A stretch of 15,795 nucleotides of DNA from WVWW01 sp041568335. Lineage in GTDB: Bacteria; Acidobacteriota; Polarisedimenticolia; Polarisedimenticolales; Polarisedimenticolaceae. The first letter of the stretch is position 1; every line of letters begins with the position of its first letter. The translations under genes and the position numbers were made by a program. Positions 8,296 to 15,470 of this stretch are shown here, piece after piece. The notes below the pieces were generated by a model, which made no database searches, was not told the origin of the DNA, and saw only the letters and a program-made list of their open reading frames with translations. The DNA lies in NCBI GenBank assembly GCA_041568335.1, contig JBFFZZ010000044.1, positions 1-15,795 of the forward strand, read 5' to 3'.

Positions 8296-8796
8296 ATGAA
8301 GAGTTCGCTTCTAACGCGGGTGTCTGGGATGAAGAACAGGGCAAGCGCGGGAGCAATCCTCGCATCGGCGGTTGTCCTATCGGCACTCATGTTCACGGGT
8401 GCCGTGGAGGCTTCTCCGGAAGAATCGCAGCGCCTTCGGGGTTTGGGAGATCGTGTGTTTTATGTCTGGGTCGATGTCGAGGTTCCGGGGGTCGGTGTGT
8501 TCCCGTTCTCCGACAATTGCTATTTCTTCGATGCCAACGGCCATTGGTCTGAGTCGGCGTTTCCCACGACGGGGACATGGACTCCGGATTCGGTCGGCGC
8601 CGCGACGACTTACACCGTCGAAGGAGTCGCCGGTACTGGTTTCTTGCAGATCGGCTCAGTGACTCCTGCCGGCAATCGAGGAGTCCTCGGTTTGGACGCC
8701 GTGTCGACGGTTGCCGGATTACCCTTCGTGTTTTATTCGACGGGCTCCGAAATTGACGCAAGTGACGTCGAGATTATCTGCCCCTTCCCGGACTGA
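8296..8796 (+). CDS. Small exported protein of unknown function
   Basis: A 166-residue protein. Residues 1-39 look like a signal peptide, with a hydrophobic core AILASAVVLSALMF and an AVEA cleavage site. The mature part is about 127 residues, rich in Gly, Thr, Val and aromatic residues, and looks all-beta. It has two cysteines (75 and 162) that could form one disulphide. A stretch resembling FDANGHW...GTW recurs in many small beta proteins but does not identify a family. ATG 8296 has GGGGAGA just upstream; ATG 8329 (MKNRAS) would also leave a good signal peptide. A hand count at 8461-8520 gives 58% G+C, against 73% at 11521-11580, and the gene sits between two tRNA-Pro copies, so it may be acquired. 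I do not recognise it. Confidence 0.65.
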   Translation: MKSSLLTRVSGMKNRASAGAILASAVVLSALMFTGAVEASPEESQRLRGLGDRVFYVWVDVEVPGVGVFPFSDNCYFFDANGHWSESAFPTTGTWTPDSVGAATTYTVEGVAGTGFLQIGSVTPAGNRGVLGLDAVSTVAGLPFVFYSTGSEIDASDVEIICPFPD

Positions 8797-8812
8797 GACG
8801 GATAGTGGGAAT

Positions 8813-8855
8813 GCCCTAAGGCTACGAGCGCAGCGAGCAGTGCTGACCCGCTCGA
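8813..8855. repeat. Repeat copy A' (partial)
   Basis: Shares GCCCTAA, ACGAGCG.AGCGAG, TGACC and CGCTCGA in the same order as 7971-8018 of copy A, with one short deletion. It sits immediately before copy B, giving a tandem arrangement after the 166-residue gene. Its hairpin arms are not preserved as in copy A. Confidence 0.55.
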
Positions 8856-8865
8856 ATTGACCTGC

Positions 8866-9030
<165 letters not shown>

Positions 9031-9068
9031 CCAAGGCGGTCACCGTATCAGACGCCCGACGATCAGGC

Positions 9069-9097
9069 AAAAAATAGGGGGTCAACCACGCCTCCCC
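9069..9097 (-). terminator. Possible weak terminator after the Cys-rich gene
   Basis: On the minus strand GGGG, a 12-base loop and CCCC(C) are followed by TATTTTTT. The stem is only four G-C pairs, so it is weak, but the T-run is unusual here and it lies about 46 bp after the stop and before the tRNA. Confidence 0.35.
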
Positions 9098-9142
9098 GAA
9101 AAGGAAACGTTGTGCCCCCGTATGGTGCGCCGGTACTCTGCG

Positions 9143-9811
9143 TCAGGTCCGACAACAGCGACATTTCGGAAGGTAGTAGATGATGCCGAACTGTCCGACG
9201 AACTTGAGGCAACTACAGCAAGAGTAGGTATCTTGGGGACACGTAACACCACAGTCCGTCCCCGTCCCGGAATGACCGCCGCATCCGCGAATCGAACAAC
9301 CTGTGGATGGATCGCCGCCGCCCGTGCAATTCCGCTCCGGGTTGCTGCATTGGTTCGAAATGGTGACGCCGCCCCTCTGGATGTAGTCGTCAATCACGTC
9401 GTCCGGGATGCCGTCGAGGTTGTAGACCGCGATCCCGAGGATCGCACCGCCCGCGCGGTACGTCGTCATCGCGTCGTCGGCTTCGATACTCAGCGTCTCG
9501 CCTGACCAGGACACAGACGCGGACGCGTAGTGGCGGTCGAAAGCGGTGCCAACATCGTCGCCTGAGCCATCGGACTGCATCACCCATACACGCGAACCGG
9601 AACGCACCGTCACGTCACCGCCCGGATGGACGACAACATCGACAGGCACGTCCCGCAGCGTGATCGGACGCGACACAGTGTCGCCATCCTCGATAGCGGA
9701 CGCATACGCCGCGCCCGACCAGATCAACGCCGGTAGCATCACCAGCGCCACCATGCCGACCGAACCCAACAGCAAGTCTCGCCGCTGGTCGATCCTGTGT
9801 CCTCTGTACAT
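9143..9811 (-). CDS. Exported cysteine-rich protein of unknown function
   Basis: A 222-residue protein. Residues 1-38 are an Arg-rich N-terminus and hydrophobic core with a likely signal-peptidase site at AYA; a retained membrane anchor is the alternative. Residues 40-150 have no cysteine and look beta-rich and acidic. Residues 155-222 hold 12 cysteines (155, 162, 172, 177, 187, 191, 198, 199, 201, 217, 219, 220) with Gly- and Ser-rich linkers and a CCxC...CxCC ending. This pattern fits a disulphide knot or, less likely, metal binding. AGGGGG lies a few bases before ATG 9811, a strong ribosome site that supports a real gene. It lies upstream of tRNA-Pro(CGG) on the same strand, inside the tRNA-flanked island. 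No family recognised. Confidence 0.72.
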   Translation of the reverse strand: MYRGHRIDQRRDLLLGSVGMVALVMLPALIWSGAAYASAIEDGDTVSRPITLRDVPVDVVVHPGGDVTVRSGSRVWVMQSDGSGDDVGTAFDRHYASASVSWSGETLSIEADDAMTTYRAGGAILGIAVYNLDGIPDDVIDDYIQRGGVTISNQCSNPERNCTGGGDPSTGCSIRGCGGHSGTGTDCGVTCPQDTYSCCSCLKFVGQFGIIYYLPKCRCCRT

Positions 9812-9858
9812 CTTGTCCCCCTGACGGGATCGAAACGGGAAACGGCTCCGACTTGCCT

Positions 9859-9874
9859 ATTGTAGTGGATTGTA
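9859..9874 (-). promoter_or_regulatory. Tandem TACAAT -10-like boxes before the Cys-rich gene
   Basis: Two TACAAT hexamers on the minus strand (9859-9864 and 9869-9874), 10 bp apart, lie 48-63 bp before the ATG. Neither has a recognisable -35, so this is a weak call. Confidence 0.3.
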
Positions 9875-9907
9875 GCCGACTGACGTGTGTAGCCGTGAGT
9901 CGACTTA

Positions 9908-9942
9908 GAAATCCTGTGACAACGCTGAGTTACGCCCCGACC
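9908..9942 (-). pseudogene. Possible tRNA-Pro 5'-half remnant
   Basis: TACGCCCCGACC at 9931-9942 is identical to 9021-9032, the 5' acceptor strand of tRNA-Pro(CGG) plus 3 flanking bases. Going inward, 16 bases spanning the D arm match at about 12 positions, and a GAAA from the anticodon loop aligns after a 3-base gap. If real, the copy is degenerate and again breaks in the anticodon loop. Only the 12-mer is strong. Confidence 0.4.
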
Positions 9943-9999
9943 TCAGAAAGCGCCGAGAATGCCGACCGCTCACCCAACGGCGTCCAATGGAGCCCCGGA

Positions 10000-10641
10000 T
10001 CAGTGCCCGATCTTGCTGATCACGTAAAACCCGCCGACGAGCAGCACGACGAAGGCCAGCGTCAGCCAGCCGAGGTACCGGTCGATGAGGCGCTTGATCG
10101 GCGGACCGAACCACCACAGCAGCACCGCGACCAGCCCGAACCGCCCCGCGCGACCGATCGCCGAGGCGAGCACGAAGACCGGCAGCGCGACGCCGAAGAC
10201 ACCCGCGGCGATCGTGAAGACCTTGTAGGGGATCGGCGAGAAAGCCGCCCCGAACAGCGCGAGGAACGCGTTGTCGTGGTAGAGCTGTTGCACCTTGTAG
10301 AAGTTCCCCTGGGTGAAGCCGAGGAAGCTCAGGTTGGTGAAGGCCCAGGTCTCGATCCCCTGCCAGACCGACCAGCCGATCAGGTAGCCGACGAGTCCCC
10401 CGCTGACCGAGCCGGCGGTGGCGATCAAGGCGTACCAGAGCGAACGGCGCGGTGCGGCCAGGCACATCGCGATCAGCAGCACGTCGGGCGGGATCGGGAA
10501 AAACGACGCCTCGGCGAGGGCGATGAGGAACAGCGCCCAGGCGGCGTGCTTGTGCGCCGACCACTTGAGGACCCAGTCGTAGATCCGGTAGTGGATCCCC
10601 AGCAAGCCGCCCCGGCGCGGGACGTCCACGGCTTCGCTCAA
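10000..10641 (-). CDS. yqaA: YqaA-type DedA/SNARE-associated family membrane protein
   Basis: A 213-residue polytopic inner-membrane protein of the DedA/VTT superfamily, YqaA branch. Other members act in lipid-carrier flipping and envelope homeostasis; the substrate of this one is not known. Signature stretches are EASFFPIPPDV (44-54), the Gly-rich SVSGGLVGYLIG (78-89) and FSPIPYKVFTIAAGVFG (124-140), with four to five hydrophobic segments. I chose TTG at 10641 because GGAG lies 7 nt upstream and it overlaps the pcm stop as TTGA. GTG 10629 and TTG 10605 are alternatives with poorer ribosome sites. Third gene of surE-pcm-yqaA. Confidence 0.85.
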   Translation of the reverse strand: MSEAVDVPRRGGLLGIHYRIYDWVLKWSAHKHAAWALFLIALAEASFFPIPPDVLLIAMCLAAPRRSLWYALIATAGSVSGGLVGYLIGWSVWQGIETWAFTNLSFLGFTQGNFYKVQQLYHDNAFLALFGAAFSPIPYKVFTIAAGVFGVALPVFVLASAIGRAGRFGLVAVLLWWFGPPIKRLIDRYLGWLTLAFVVLLVGGFYVISKIGH

Positions 10642-11285
10642 GTCGTTGCTCCGAACCGGCCGACGAGCGGCACGAACCGGCATGGACCGTGCTGCTCCTG
10701 GACGACGCCCTCGGACCGTTTGACCACGCGGGTCAATATCTGTCCGCCGTCGGCTGCCGTCAACGGCAGGACCAGCCGGCCGCCGGGCTCGAGCTGCTCG
10801 AGCAGCGGTTCGGGGATCTCCGGGACCGCGGCGGTGACCAGCACCGCGCGGTAGGGGGCGAACTCGCTCCAGCCGTAGCTGCCGTCGAAGATCTTGAAGT
10901 GGATGTTGTGCAAGCGCAGCTCTCTCACGGTCTCCCGCGCGCGTCGCGAGAGCTCCGGACGCCGCTCCACCGAGTAGACCAGCTCGAACAGCTGCGACAG
11001 GACGGCGGCGTGGTAGCCGGAGCCGGAGCCGATCTCGAGCACCTTCCCGCTGCCGTCGGGCTCGAGCAGCTCGCTCATCCGGGCGACGATCCACGGCTGC
11101 GAGATGGTCTGGGTCTCGCCGATCGGCAGCGAGACGTCGCTGTAGGCCTTGCCGCGCAGCGCCTCCTCGACGAACAGCTCGCGTGGGATCGCGTTCATCG
11201 CGGCGAGCACCCGGCGCGACACGATGCCCCGCTCGCCGAGCTGGCGCACCATGCGGTCGCGGCGGATCTGCTCGTGGCCGGTCAC
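10638..11285 (-). CDS. pcm: Protein-L-isoaspartate O-methyltransferase
   Basis: Cytoplasmic repair enzyme that methylates L-isoaspartyl residues in damaged proteins using S-adenosylmethionine. The protein has 215 residues, the usual length. It shows PRELFV, YSDVSLPIGETQTISQP (the family's substrate-side segment, with Ser62), the SAM-binding motif VLEIGSGSG (82-90), VERRPEL and the terminal LEPGGRLVLPL. The start is GTG, overlapping the surE stop as GTGA, so the two are translationally coupled. surE-pcm adjacency is well known in bacteria and links stationary-phase nucleotide and protein repair functions. Confidence 0.95.
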   Translation of the reverse strand: MTGHEQIRRDRMVRQLGERGIVSRRVLAAMNAIPRELFVEEALRGKAYSDVSLPIGETQTISQPWIVARMSELLEPDGSGKVLEIGSGSGYHAAVLSQLFELVYSVERRPELSRRARETVRELRLHNIHFKIFDGSYGWSEFAPYRAVLVTAAVPEIPEPLLEQLEPGGRLVLPLTAADGGQILTRVVKRSEGVVQEQHGPCRFVPLVGRFGATT

Positions 11286-12043
11286 AGCAGGTCCTCGACC
11301 CAGCCCGCGAGCGTGGTGAGCGATTGCTCGTGGGTCATGTTGGTGTGCAGCGGGCTGATCGAGATGTAGCCCTCGTTGACCGCGCGGTGGTCCCCGTCGG
11401 CCTCGCCGGTCGGGGTCATGTCGATGTCGTCGATCCAGTAGTAGGGCCGTCCCGACGGGTCCTTGCGCTCGACCGCGGTGGCGCGGTACTCGCGCGTGCC
11501 CTGGCGGGTGACGCGGACGCCCTTGGCGGGTCGGTGCGGGACGTTGACGTTGAGCAGCGTGCCGGTCGGGAGTCCCGCGGCCAGCACGCGCTCGGTGACG
11601 CGACAGGCGATCCGCGCGGCCTGGGCGTAGTCGATCGGCCCCTCGGGCGGCGTCGCCGTCGAGACCGCCACCGCGGGGATGCGCAGCAGCGCCCCCTCGA
11701 GCGCCCCCGCGACCGTCCCGCTGTAGGTCACGTCGTCCCCGACGTTGAGCCCGCGGTTGATGCCCGAGAGGACGAGGTCCGGGAGGCGCTCGCACAACTT
11801 GTCGACCGCCAGGTGCACGCAGTCGGTCGGCGTCCCGTCGATGCGATAACGATCCTCGGCCACGGTGCGCACGCGCAGCGGACGGTCGAGCGTCAACGCG
11901 TGGCTGGAGCCGCTCTGCTCACGATCGGGCGCCGACACCACGACCTGCCCGAGTCCCGCGACGGTTTCGATGAGCGCATGGATCCCCGGCGCGTCGTAGC
12001 CGTCGTCGTTGGTGATGAGGATGAGGGGCCTGGTGGCCGGCAC
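11282..12043 (-). CDS. surE: 5'/3'-nucleotidase SurE
   Basis: Metal-dependent phosphatase acting on nucleoside monophosphates (and, in some homologues, polyphosphate) in the cytoplasm. The protein has 253 residues, full length. The N-terminal ILITNDDGYDAPG gives metal ligands Asp13 and Asp14; Ser44 in DREQSGSSHALT and Asn96 in SGINRGLNVGDD complete the site. The conserved TYSGTVAGALEG follows. GTG at 12043 is preceded by GGAG with 6 nt spacing. It is the first gene of the surE-pcm-yqaA operon and has an extended -10 promoter. Confidence 0.96.
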   Translation of the reverse strand: MPATRPLILITNDDGYDAPGIHALIETVAGLGQVVVSAPDREQSGSSHALTLDRPLRVRTVAEDRYRIDGTPTDCVHLAVDKLCERLPDLVLSGINRGLNVGDDVTYSGTVAGALEGALLRIPAVAVSTATPPEGPIDYAQAARIACRVTERVLAAGLPTGTLLNVNVPHRPAKGVRVTRQGTREYRATAVERKDPSGRPYYWIDDIDMTPTGEADGDHRAVNEGYISISPLHTNMTHEQSLTTLAGWVEDLL

Positions 12044-12084
12044 CGGTCACTCCGAGTTCAATTCCTAGGCCGTAGTGAGCAGGA

Positions 12085-12093
12085 AGTATAGCA
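12085..12093 (-). promoter_or_regulatory. Extended -10 promoter of the surE operon
   Basis: TGC-TATACT on the minus strand (extended -10 TGnTATAAT, one mismatch) lies 41 bp before the surE GTG. No good -35 is seen, as is usual for extended -10 promoters. The remainder of 12044-12238 holds no gene. Confidence 0.5.
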
Positions 12094-12236
12094 AGGCGAG
12101 CGCGACGCGATTGGGCGCTGTTGGGTCGAGGTGGTGCGGGGGGACGTGCTTGAAGAGAACGACGAGGCGGGTGGGTGGGCTTCCCTGAGTTATGCGAGTG
12201 GGTTCACCGAAGGCTGCTTGGTTCCAGAGCCGGCAA

Positions 12237-12315
<79 letters not shown>

Positions 12316-12325
12316 ACCTGGCTGC

Positions 12326-12354
12326 ATGGTAGGGAAAGGCCTGTGGAGCGTCAA
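12326..12354 (-). promoter_or_regulatory. Promoter of tRNA-Pro(GGG)
   Basis: TTGACG (12349-12354), a 17-bp spacer and TACCAT (12326-12331), ending 10 bp before the tRNA 5' end. It begins directly after the MerR-type gene's stop. Confidence 0.65.
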
Positions 12355-12355
12355 G

Positions 12356-12964
12356 CTAGGAGGCGTCGCCTTGAACCTGCTTGAGGATCGCCTCGAGCCG
12401 CCCGATGGCGCGATCGCGTTTGTCGCGTAGCCGCTCGACCTCGTTCAACGCCTTCTCGCGCTCGCTCTCCGCGCGACGCAGGTTGGTCTTGGCTTCGGCG
12501 AGGTACAACCGCAGGTGCGTGATCTCCTCGACGGCGTCTTCGTAGCGCTCCTTGGGAACCGTCTGGGTCGACTCGGCGGGCGGTGCGGAAACGGCGGCCA
12601 CGCGTCGTGGACCGAACTCGAGCTGCTTCGGCTCGCCCGGTTTCTGCGCCTCCGGTTTCTGCACCGGCTGCGGCGCGGCCTTCGCCTTCGGTTGGGCCCG
12701 CGCCTTGGCGCTCGACTTCCCCGACAGCACCTGGCGCGCGCCGGCGATCGTGTAGTCCTCTTCGTAGAGCAACCGCTTGATGCGGAAGATCAGCTCGACG
12801 TCGTCCTTCTTGTAGACGGGGCTTCCGGTACGGCCGTGGTCCGGGGAGAGCTGCGGGAACTCGCTCTCCCAGAAACGCAGGACGTAGGGTTGGGTGTCGG
12901 TGAGCTGGCAGACTTCGTTGACGCGGAAGAAAGGCTTCTCCGGGATCTCGGGTGTGACAGACAA
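12356..12964 (-). CDS. MerR-type winged-helix regulator with coiled-coil C-terminus
   Basis: A 202-residue cytoplasmic DNA-binding protein. Residues about 12-80 are a MerR-type helix-turn-helix: FFRVNEVCQLTDTQPYVLRFWE, then the wing SPVYKKDDVELI and the helix LLYEEDYTIAGARQVL. A Lys/Ala/Pro/Gln-rich linker (81-135) follows, then a charged coiled coil (about 138-198). There is no cysteine metal site of the MerR/CueR type, so it is not an obvious metal sensor; small MerR-like proteins of this shape occur in many Gram-negative genomes with no assigned ligand. The start is TTG at 12964, with GGGAGGA upstream at good spacing. The ATG inside the Shine-Dalgarno is out of frame. It has its own promoter. 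Confidence 0.85.
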   Translation of the reverse strand: MSVTPEIPEKPFFRVNEVCQLTDTQPYVLRFWESEFPQLSPDHGRTGSPVYKKDDVELIFRIKRLLYEEDYTIAGARQVLSGKSSAKARAQPKAKAAPQPVQKPEAQKPGEPKQLEFGPRRVAAVSAPPAESTQTVPKERYEDAVEEITHLRLYLAEAKTNLRRAESEREKALNEVERLRDKRDRAIGRLEAILKQVQGDAS

Positions 12965-13007
12965 GTGGCATCCTCCCGTTACGGCCCCATAGCGGTCGGC
13001 CCGTCCA

Positions 13008-13037
13008 ACTATAGGCCCGGCCGACGGCGGGTTTCAA
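13008..13037 (-). promoter_or_regulatory. Promoter of the MerR-type gene
   Basis: TTGAAA (13032-13037), an 18-bp spacer and TATAGT (13008-13013); each box matches consensus at 5 of 6. The leader is about 40 nt. It starts 10 bp after the cupin gene's stop. Confidence 0.65.
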
Positions 13038-13046
13038 GCCGTTTTG

Positions 13047-13400
13047 TCAGTCGTCGCGGGTGCCCTCGCGGCCGAAATCGTCCTCGATCCGCACGACGTC
13101 GTCGAGCTCCGGGGTGGAGACCTCGAACAGCTCGCAATCGGTGACGCCGCGAAAGCGGTGGATCGTTCCGGGCGTGATGTGCCGTGTCTCACCGGGCCCG
13201 AGGCGCTCGACCCGCTGGTCCTCGCCCTTGCCGAGCACCAGCTCGAGGGTCCCCGACTGGACGTAAAAGGCCTCGTCCTTGCGCTCGTGGTACTGCAGGC
13301 TGAGCTGCGCCCCGGCCTTGATGAACAGCAGCTTGCCGGCGTAGCGGTCGGTGCAGATGAAGCGGATCTCGTGACCCCACGGTTTGTCGACACGGTCCAT
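13047..13400 (-). CDS. Cupin protein related to the type II mannose-6-phosphate isomerase domain
   Basis: A 117-residue single cupin. The N-terminal DKPWGHE and GKLLFIKAGAQLSLQYHERKDEAFYVQSG hold the first cupin motif (His38, Glu43). GETRHITPGTIHRF holds the second (His81). The C-terminal VSTPELDDVVRIEDDFGR is typical of stand-alone sugar-phosphate cupins related to the isomerase half of mannose-1-phosphate guanylyltransferases. The reaction cannot be set from sequence; sugar-phosphate isomerisation or sugar binding are likely. ATG 13400 lies 7 bp after the rapZ stop, with GGAG at the end of rapZ, so it is the third gene of the hprK operon. The open frame upstream of 13400 overlaps rapZ and is not used. 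Confidence 0.85.
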   Translation of the reverse strand: MDRVDKPWGHEIRFICTDRYAGKLLFIKAGAQLSLQYHERKDEAFYVQSGTLELVLGKGEDQRVERLGPGETRHITPGTIHRFRGVTDCELFEVSTPELDDVVRIEDDFGREGTRDD

Positions 13401-13407
13401 GAAAGGC

Positions 13408-14268
13408 TTACTCCTTGCCCAGGTCGCGGTGGCGCGTCGTGAACGCCACCTCGCGCTCACTGAGATGTCTGGCGAGCTTTTCCACCAGCGCCACGGATCG
13501 GTGTTTCCCGCCGGTGCAGCCGATGGCGACGGTCAGGTAGCTCTTGCCCTCGGCGGCGTAGTGCGGGATGAGGAAGTCGACGAACGACGAGAGCCGCTCG
13601 AAGAACTCCCCGGTCAGCTCGATGTCGTCGAGGAACTTCTGCACTTCGGGACCCGTCCCGTTGAGAGGACGCAACCCGTCGACGAAGTACGGGTTGGGCA
13701 GGAATCGAACGTCGAACAGCAGATCCGCCTCGGCGGGCGGGCCGTGCTTGAAACCGAACGAGACCAGGTTGACATTGGGGCCGCGGTGGTCGCCTTCGGC
13801 GGCGTAGGCGTTGTTGATGATCGCGCGCAGCTCGTGGGAGGTGTAGCGCGTCGTGTCGATGATGCGGTCGGATGTTTCGCGCAGCGGCGCGAGCATCGCG
13901 CGTTCCGCGGCCAGCGCCTCGTCCAGCGTGTTGGTCTCGTCGCTCATCGGGTGCGGGCGCCGGGTTTCGCTGTAGCGGCGCTTGAGCACCTCGTCGGAAC
14001 AATCGAAGAACAGCACGGTGACCGGCAGCGTGCCTTGGCGCAACCGCTCGAGCGTCTCGGGGAACTCGCGCAGGAAGCCGCCCTCGCGCGCATCGACGAC
14101 CAGCGCCGCCTGCGGCGTCTGCTCGGAGCGCTGGATCAGCTCGCAGAAGGGCTGGATCATCGTGACGGGGAGGTTGTCGACACAGAAGTAGCCGAGGTCC
14201 TCGAAGCAACGCGCGGCGAGGGACTTCCCCGAGCCGGACAACCCGGTGATGATGATCAGCTGCTGCAC
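13408..14268 (-). CDS. rapZ: RapZ/YvcJ-family P-loop protein
   Basis: A 286-residue P-loop protein, full length. Walker A GLSGSGKS is at residues 9-16. The family segments CVDNLP, VVDAREG, LFFDCSDEVLKRRYSETRRPHP, FGFKHGPPAEADLLFDVRFLPNP and AIGCTGGKHRSV are all present. In E. coli RapZ binds small RNAs and controls glucosamine-6-phosphate synthase; in B. subtilis YvcJ is a nucleotidase affecting competence. Which applies here is unknown. GTG at 14268 directly abuts the hprK stop (TGAGTG), and hprK-rapZ adjacency is common in Gram-negative bacteria. Confidence 0.95.
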   Translation of the reverse strand: MQQLIIITGLSGSGKSLAARCFEDLGYFCVDNLPVTMIQPFCELIQRSEQTPQAALVVDAREGGFLREFPETLERLRQGTLPVTVLFFDCSDEVLKRRYSETRRPHPMSDETNTLDEALAAERAMLAPLRETSDRIIDTTRYTSHELRAIINNAYAAEGDHRGPNVNLVSFGFKHGPPAEADLLFDVRFLPNPYFVDGLRPLNGTGPEVQKFLDDIELTGEFFERLSSFVDFLIPHYAAEGKSYLTVAIGCTGGKHRSVALVEKLARHLSEREVAFTTRHRDLGKE

Positions 14269-15291
14269 TCAGCGCTCCGGGTCTTCGCGATCCCGCAGCA
14301 TCGCGCCGCGCAACACATCGTCCTCGGTGTCCGCCCGCGCCGGGTGGAGCCGTTCGCCGAACCGGCGGGCCAGCTGCTTGGCCGGGTGGTAGCCCTTGAG
14401 CTTGAGCAGGTGGTTGCGCGCCGCGACCTCGACCAGGACGGCGAGGTTGCGTCCCGGCCGGACGGGCACCTCCACGTACGGCAGCTCGAAGCCCAGGATC
14501 TCGTGTCGCTGGTCATCCAGGCCCAGCCGGTCGTAGCTCTTGCCGTCGGTCACCGGATCGAGCCGGATGACGTACTCGACGAACTTGTTGAGCCGTACGG
14601 CGGCGACGCCGAAGAGATCCTTGACGTTGACCATCCCCAGGCCCCGGATCTCCATGTGGTAGCGGGTCAGCTCGGGGCCGGTCCCGACCAGCACGTCGCC
14701 GCGGCGTTTCATCTCCACCACGTCGTCGGACACGAGCCGGTGGCCGCGGCCGACCAGATCGAGCGCCGTCTCGCTCTTGCCGACACCCGAATCGCCCAGC
14801 AGCAGGACCCCGAGCCCGTAGATGTCGAGCAACACGCCCTGGACCACGACCCGCGGCGCCAGCCGGTCCTCCAGGAAGCGCGTCAGCAAATCGATCGTCT
14901 CCGAAGCCGGCAGGTCCGTCGTCAGGAGCGGGACGTCCTGGCGATCCGTCACCTTGGTCAGCTCGTCGGGGATCTCGATCCCGCTCGTCACGATGAAGCA
15001 GCTCGCCCCCTGCCGGCACAGCTGCGCCATGATCCGCTCGCGCTCGCTCGGCGGGCGCTCCTGCAGAAAGATCATCTCGGACTTGCCGAGGATCTGGACT
15101 CGTCCCGAGTCGATGTACTCGAGGAAGCCGGCCAACGCGAGCCCGGGCTTTTGGATGCGCGCGCGGCTGACGAGATTGTCGAGTCCGTTGATCCCCGCCC
15201 GGACGTTCAGCCCGAGTGGCTCCGCACCCGCGTCCGAGAGCAACTCGCGGACGGCCATCGTGGGGATCGCGCAGCTTTCCTGGTCACCCAA
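14269..15291 (-). CDS. hprK: HPr kinase/phosphorylase with a His-to-Gln change at the catalytic site
   Basis: Bifunctional enzyme that phosphorylates and dephosphorylates HPr on a serine and so links carbon status to regulation. The protein has 340 residues. The N-terminal domain runs to about 130. Walker A is GDSGVGKS (166-173, then Glu174); SDD at 188-190 gives the catalytic Asp pair. The HprK signature MEIRGLG...DLFGVAAVR is at 213-233, and GRNLAVLVEVAARN is at 290-303. Gln151 stands where characterised enzymes have His (L. casei His138), 21 residues before the Walker Lys as in that enzyme. TTG 15291 has GGAG 8 nt upstream; ATG 15258 (MAVRELL) is a credible alternative without a ribosome site. 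First gene of hprK-rapZ-cupin; no PTS gene is seen in the window. Confidence 0.94.
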   Translation of the reverse strand: MGDQESCAIPTMAVRELLSDAGAEPLGLNVRAGINGLDNLVSRARIQKPGLALAGFLEYIDSGRVQILGKSEMIFLQERPPSERERIMAQLCRQGASCFIVTSGIEIPDELTKVTDRQDVPLLTTDLPASETIDLLTRFLEDRLAPRVVVQGVLLDIYGLGVLLLGDSGVGKSETALDLVGRGHRLVSDDVVEMKRRGDVLVGTGPELTRYHMEIRGLGMVNVKDLFGVAAVRLNKFVEYVIRLDPVTDGKSYDRLGLDDQRHEILGFELPYVEVPVRPGRNLAVLVEVAARNHLLKLKGYHPAKQLARRFGERLHPARADTEDDVLRGAMLRDREDPER

Positions 15292-15326
15292 TCGAGCGGC
15301 TCCGGTGTTTTGAGAAGAATGGCGGA

Positions 15327-15355
15327 ATTCTAGGAAGGGGGTACGAAGCTGTCAA
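15327..15355 (-). promoter_or_regulatory. Near-consensus promoter of the hprK operon
   Basis: TTGACA (15350-15355, perfect), a 17-bp spacer and TAGAAT (15327-15332, 5 of 6). The -10 lies 35 bp before the TTG start. Confidence 0.75.
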
Positions 15356-15373
15356 GAACGCACGTTTGACAGC
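15348..15373. promoter_or_regulatory. Inverted repeat covering both divergent -35 boxes
   Basis: GCTGTCAA, a 10-base spacer, then TTGACAGC: perfect 8-bp arms. Each arm contains the TTGACA of one promoter, hprK on the left and GAPDH on the right. It could be an operator for a dimeric regulator, or simply two consensus -35 boxes facing each other. Confidence 0.5.
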
Positions 15374-15395
15374 CCCGTTCGCCGGGTGGCATCAT
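15366..15395 (+). promoter_or_regulatory. Promoter of the GAPDH gene
   Basis: TTGACA (15366-15371, perfect), an 18-bp spacer and CATCAT (15390-15395, 4 of 6), leaving a leader of roughly 70 nt before the ATG. Confidence 0.6.
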
Positions 15396-15470
15396 CGCGT
15401 TTTCGTACGTAGATACGTCGGCACGCATCCATTTCGGCAGCCCAGATCGGTCTCTGGCGGGAGTTCGAGC

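Noticed and set aside
13384..15333. 649-codon plus-strand open frame opposite rapZ and hprK
   Set aside because: It covers two unmistakable conserved genes on the other strand and has no recognisable domain or ribosome site.
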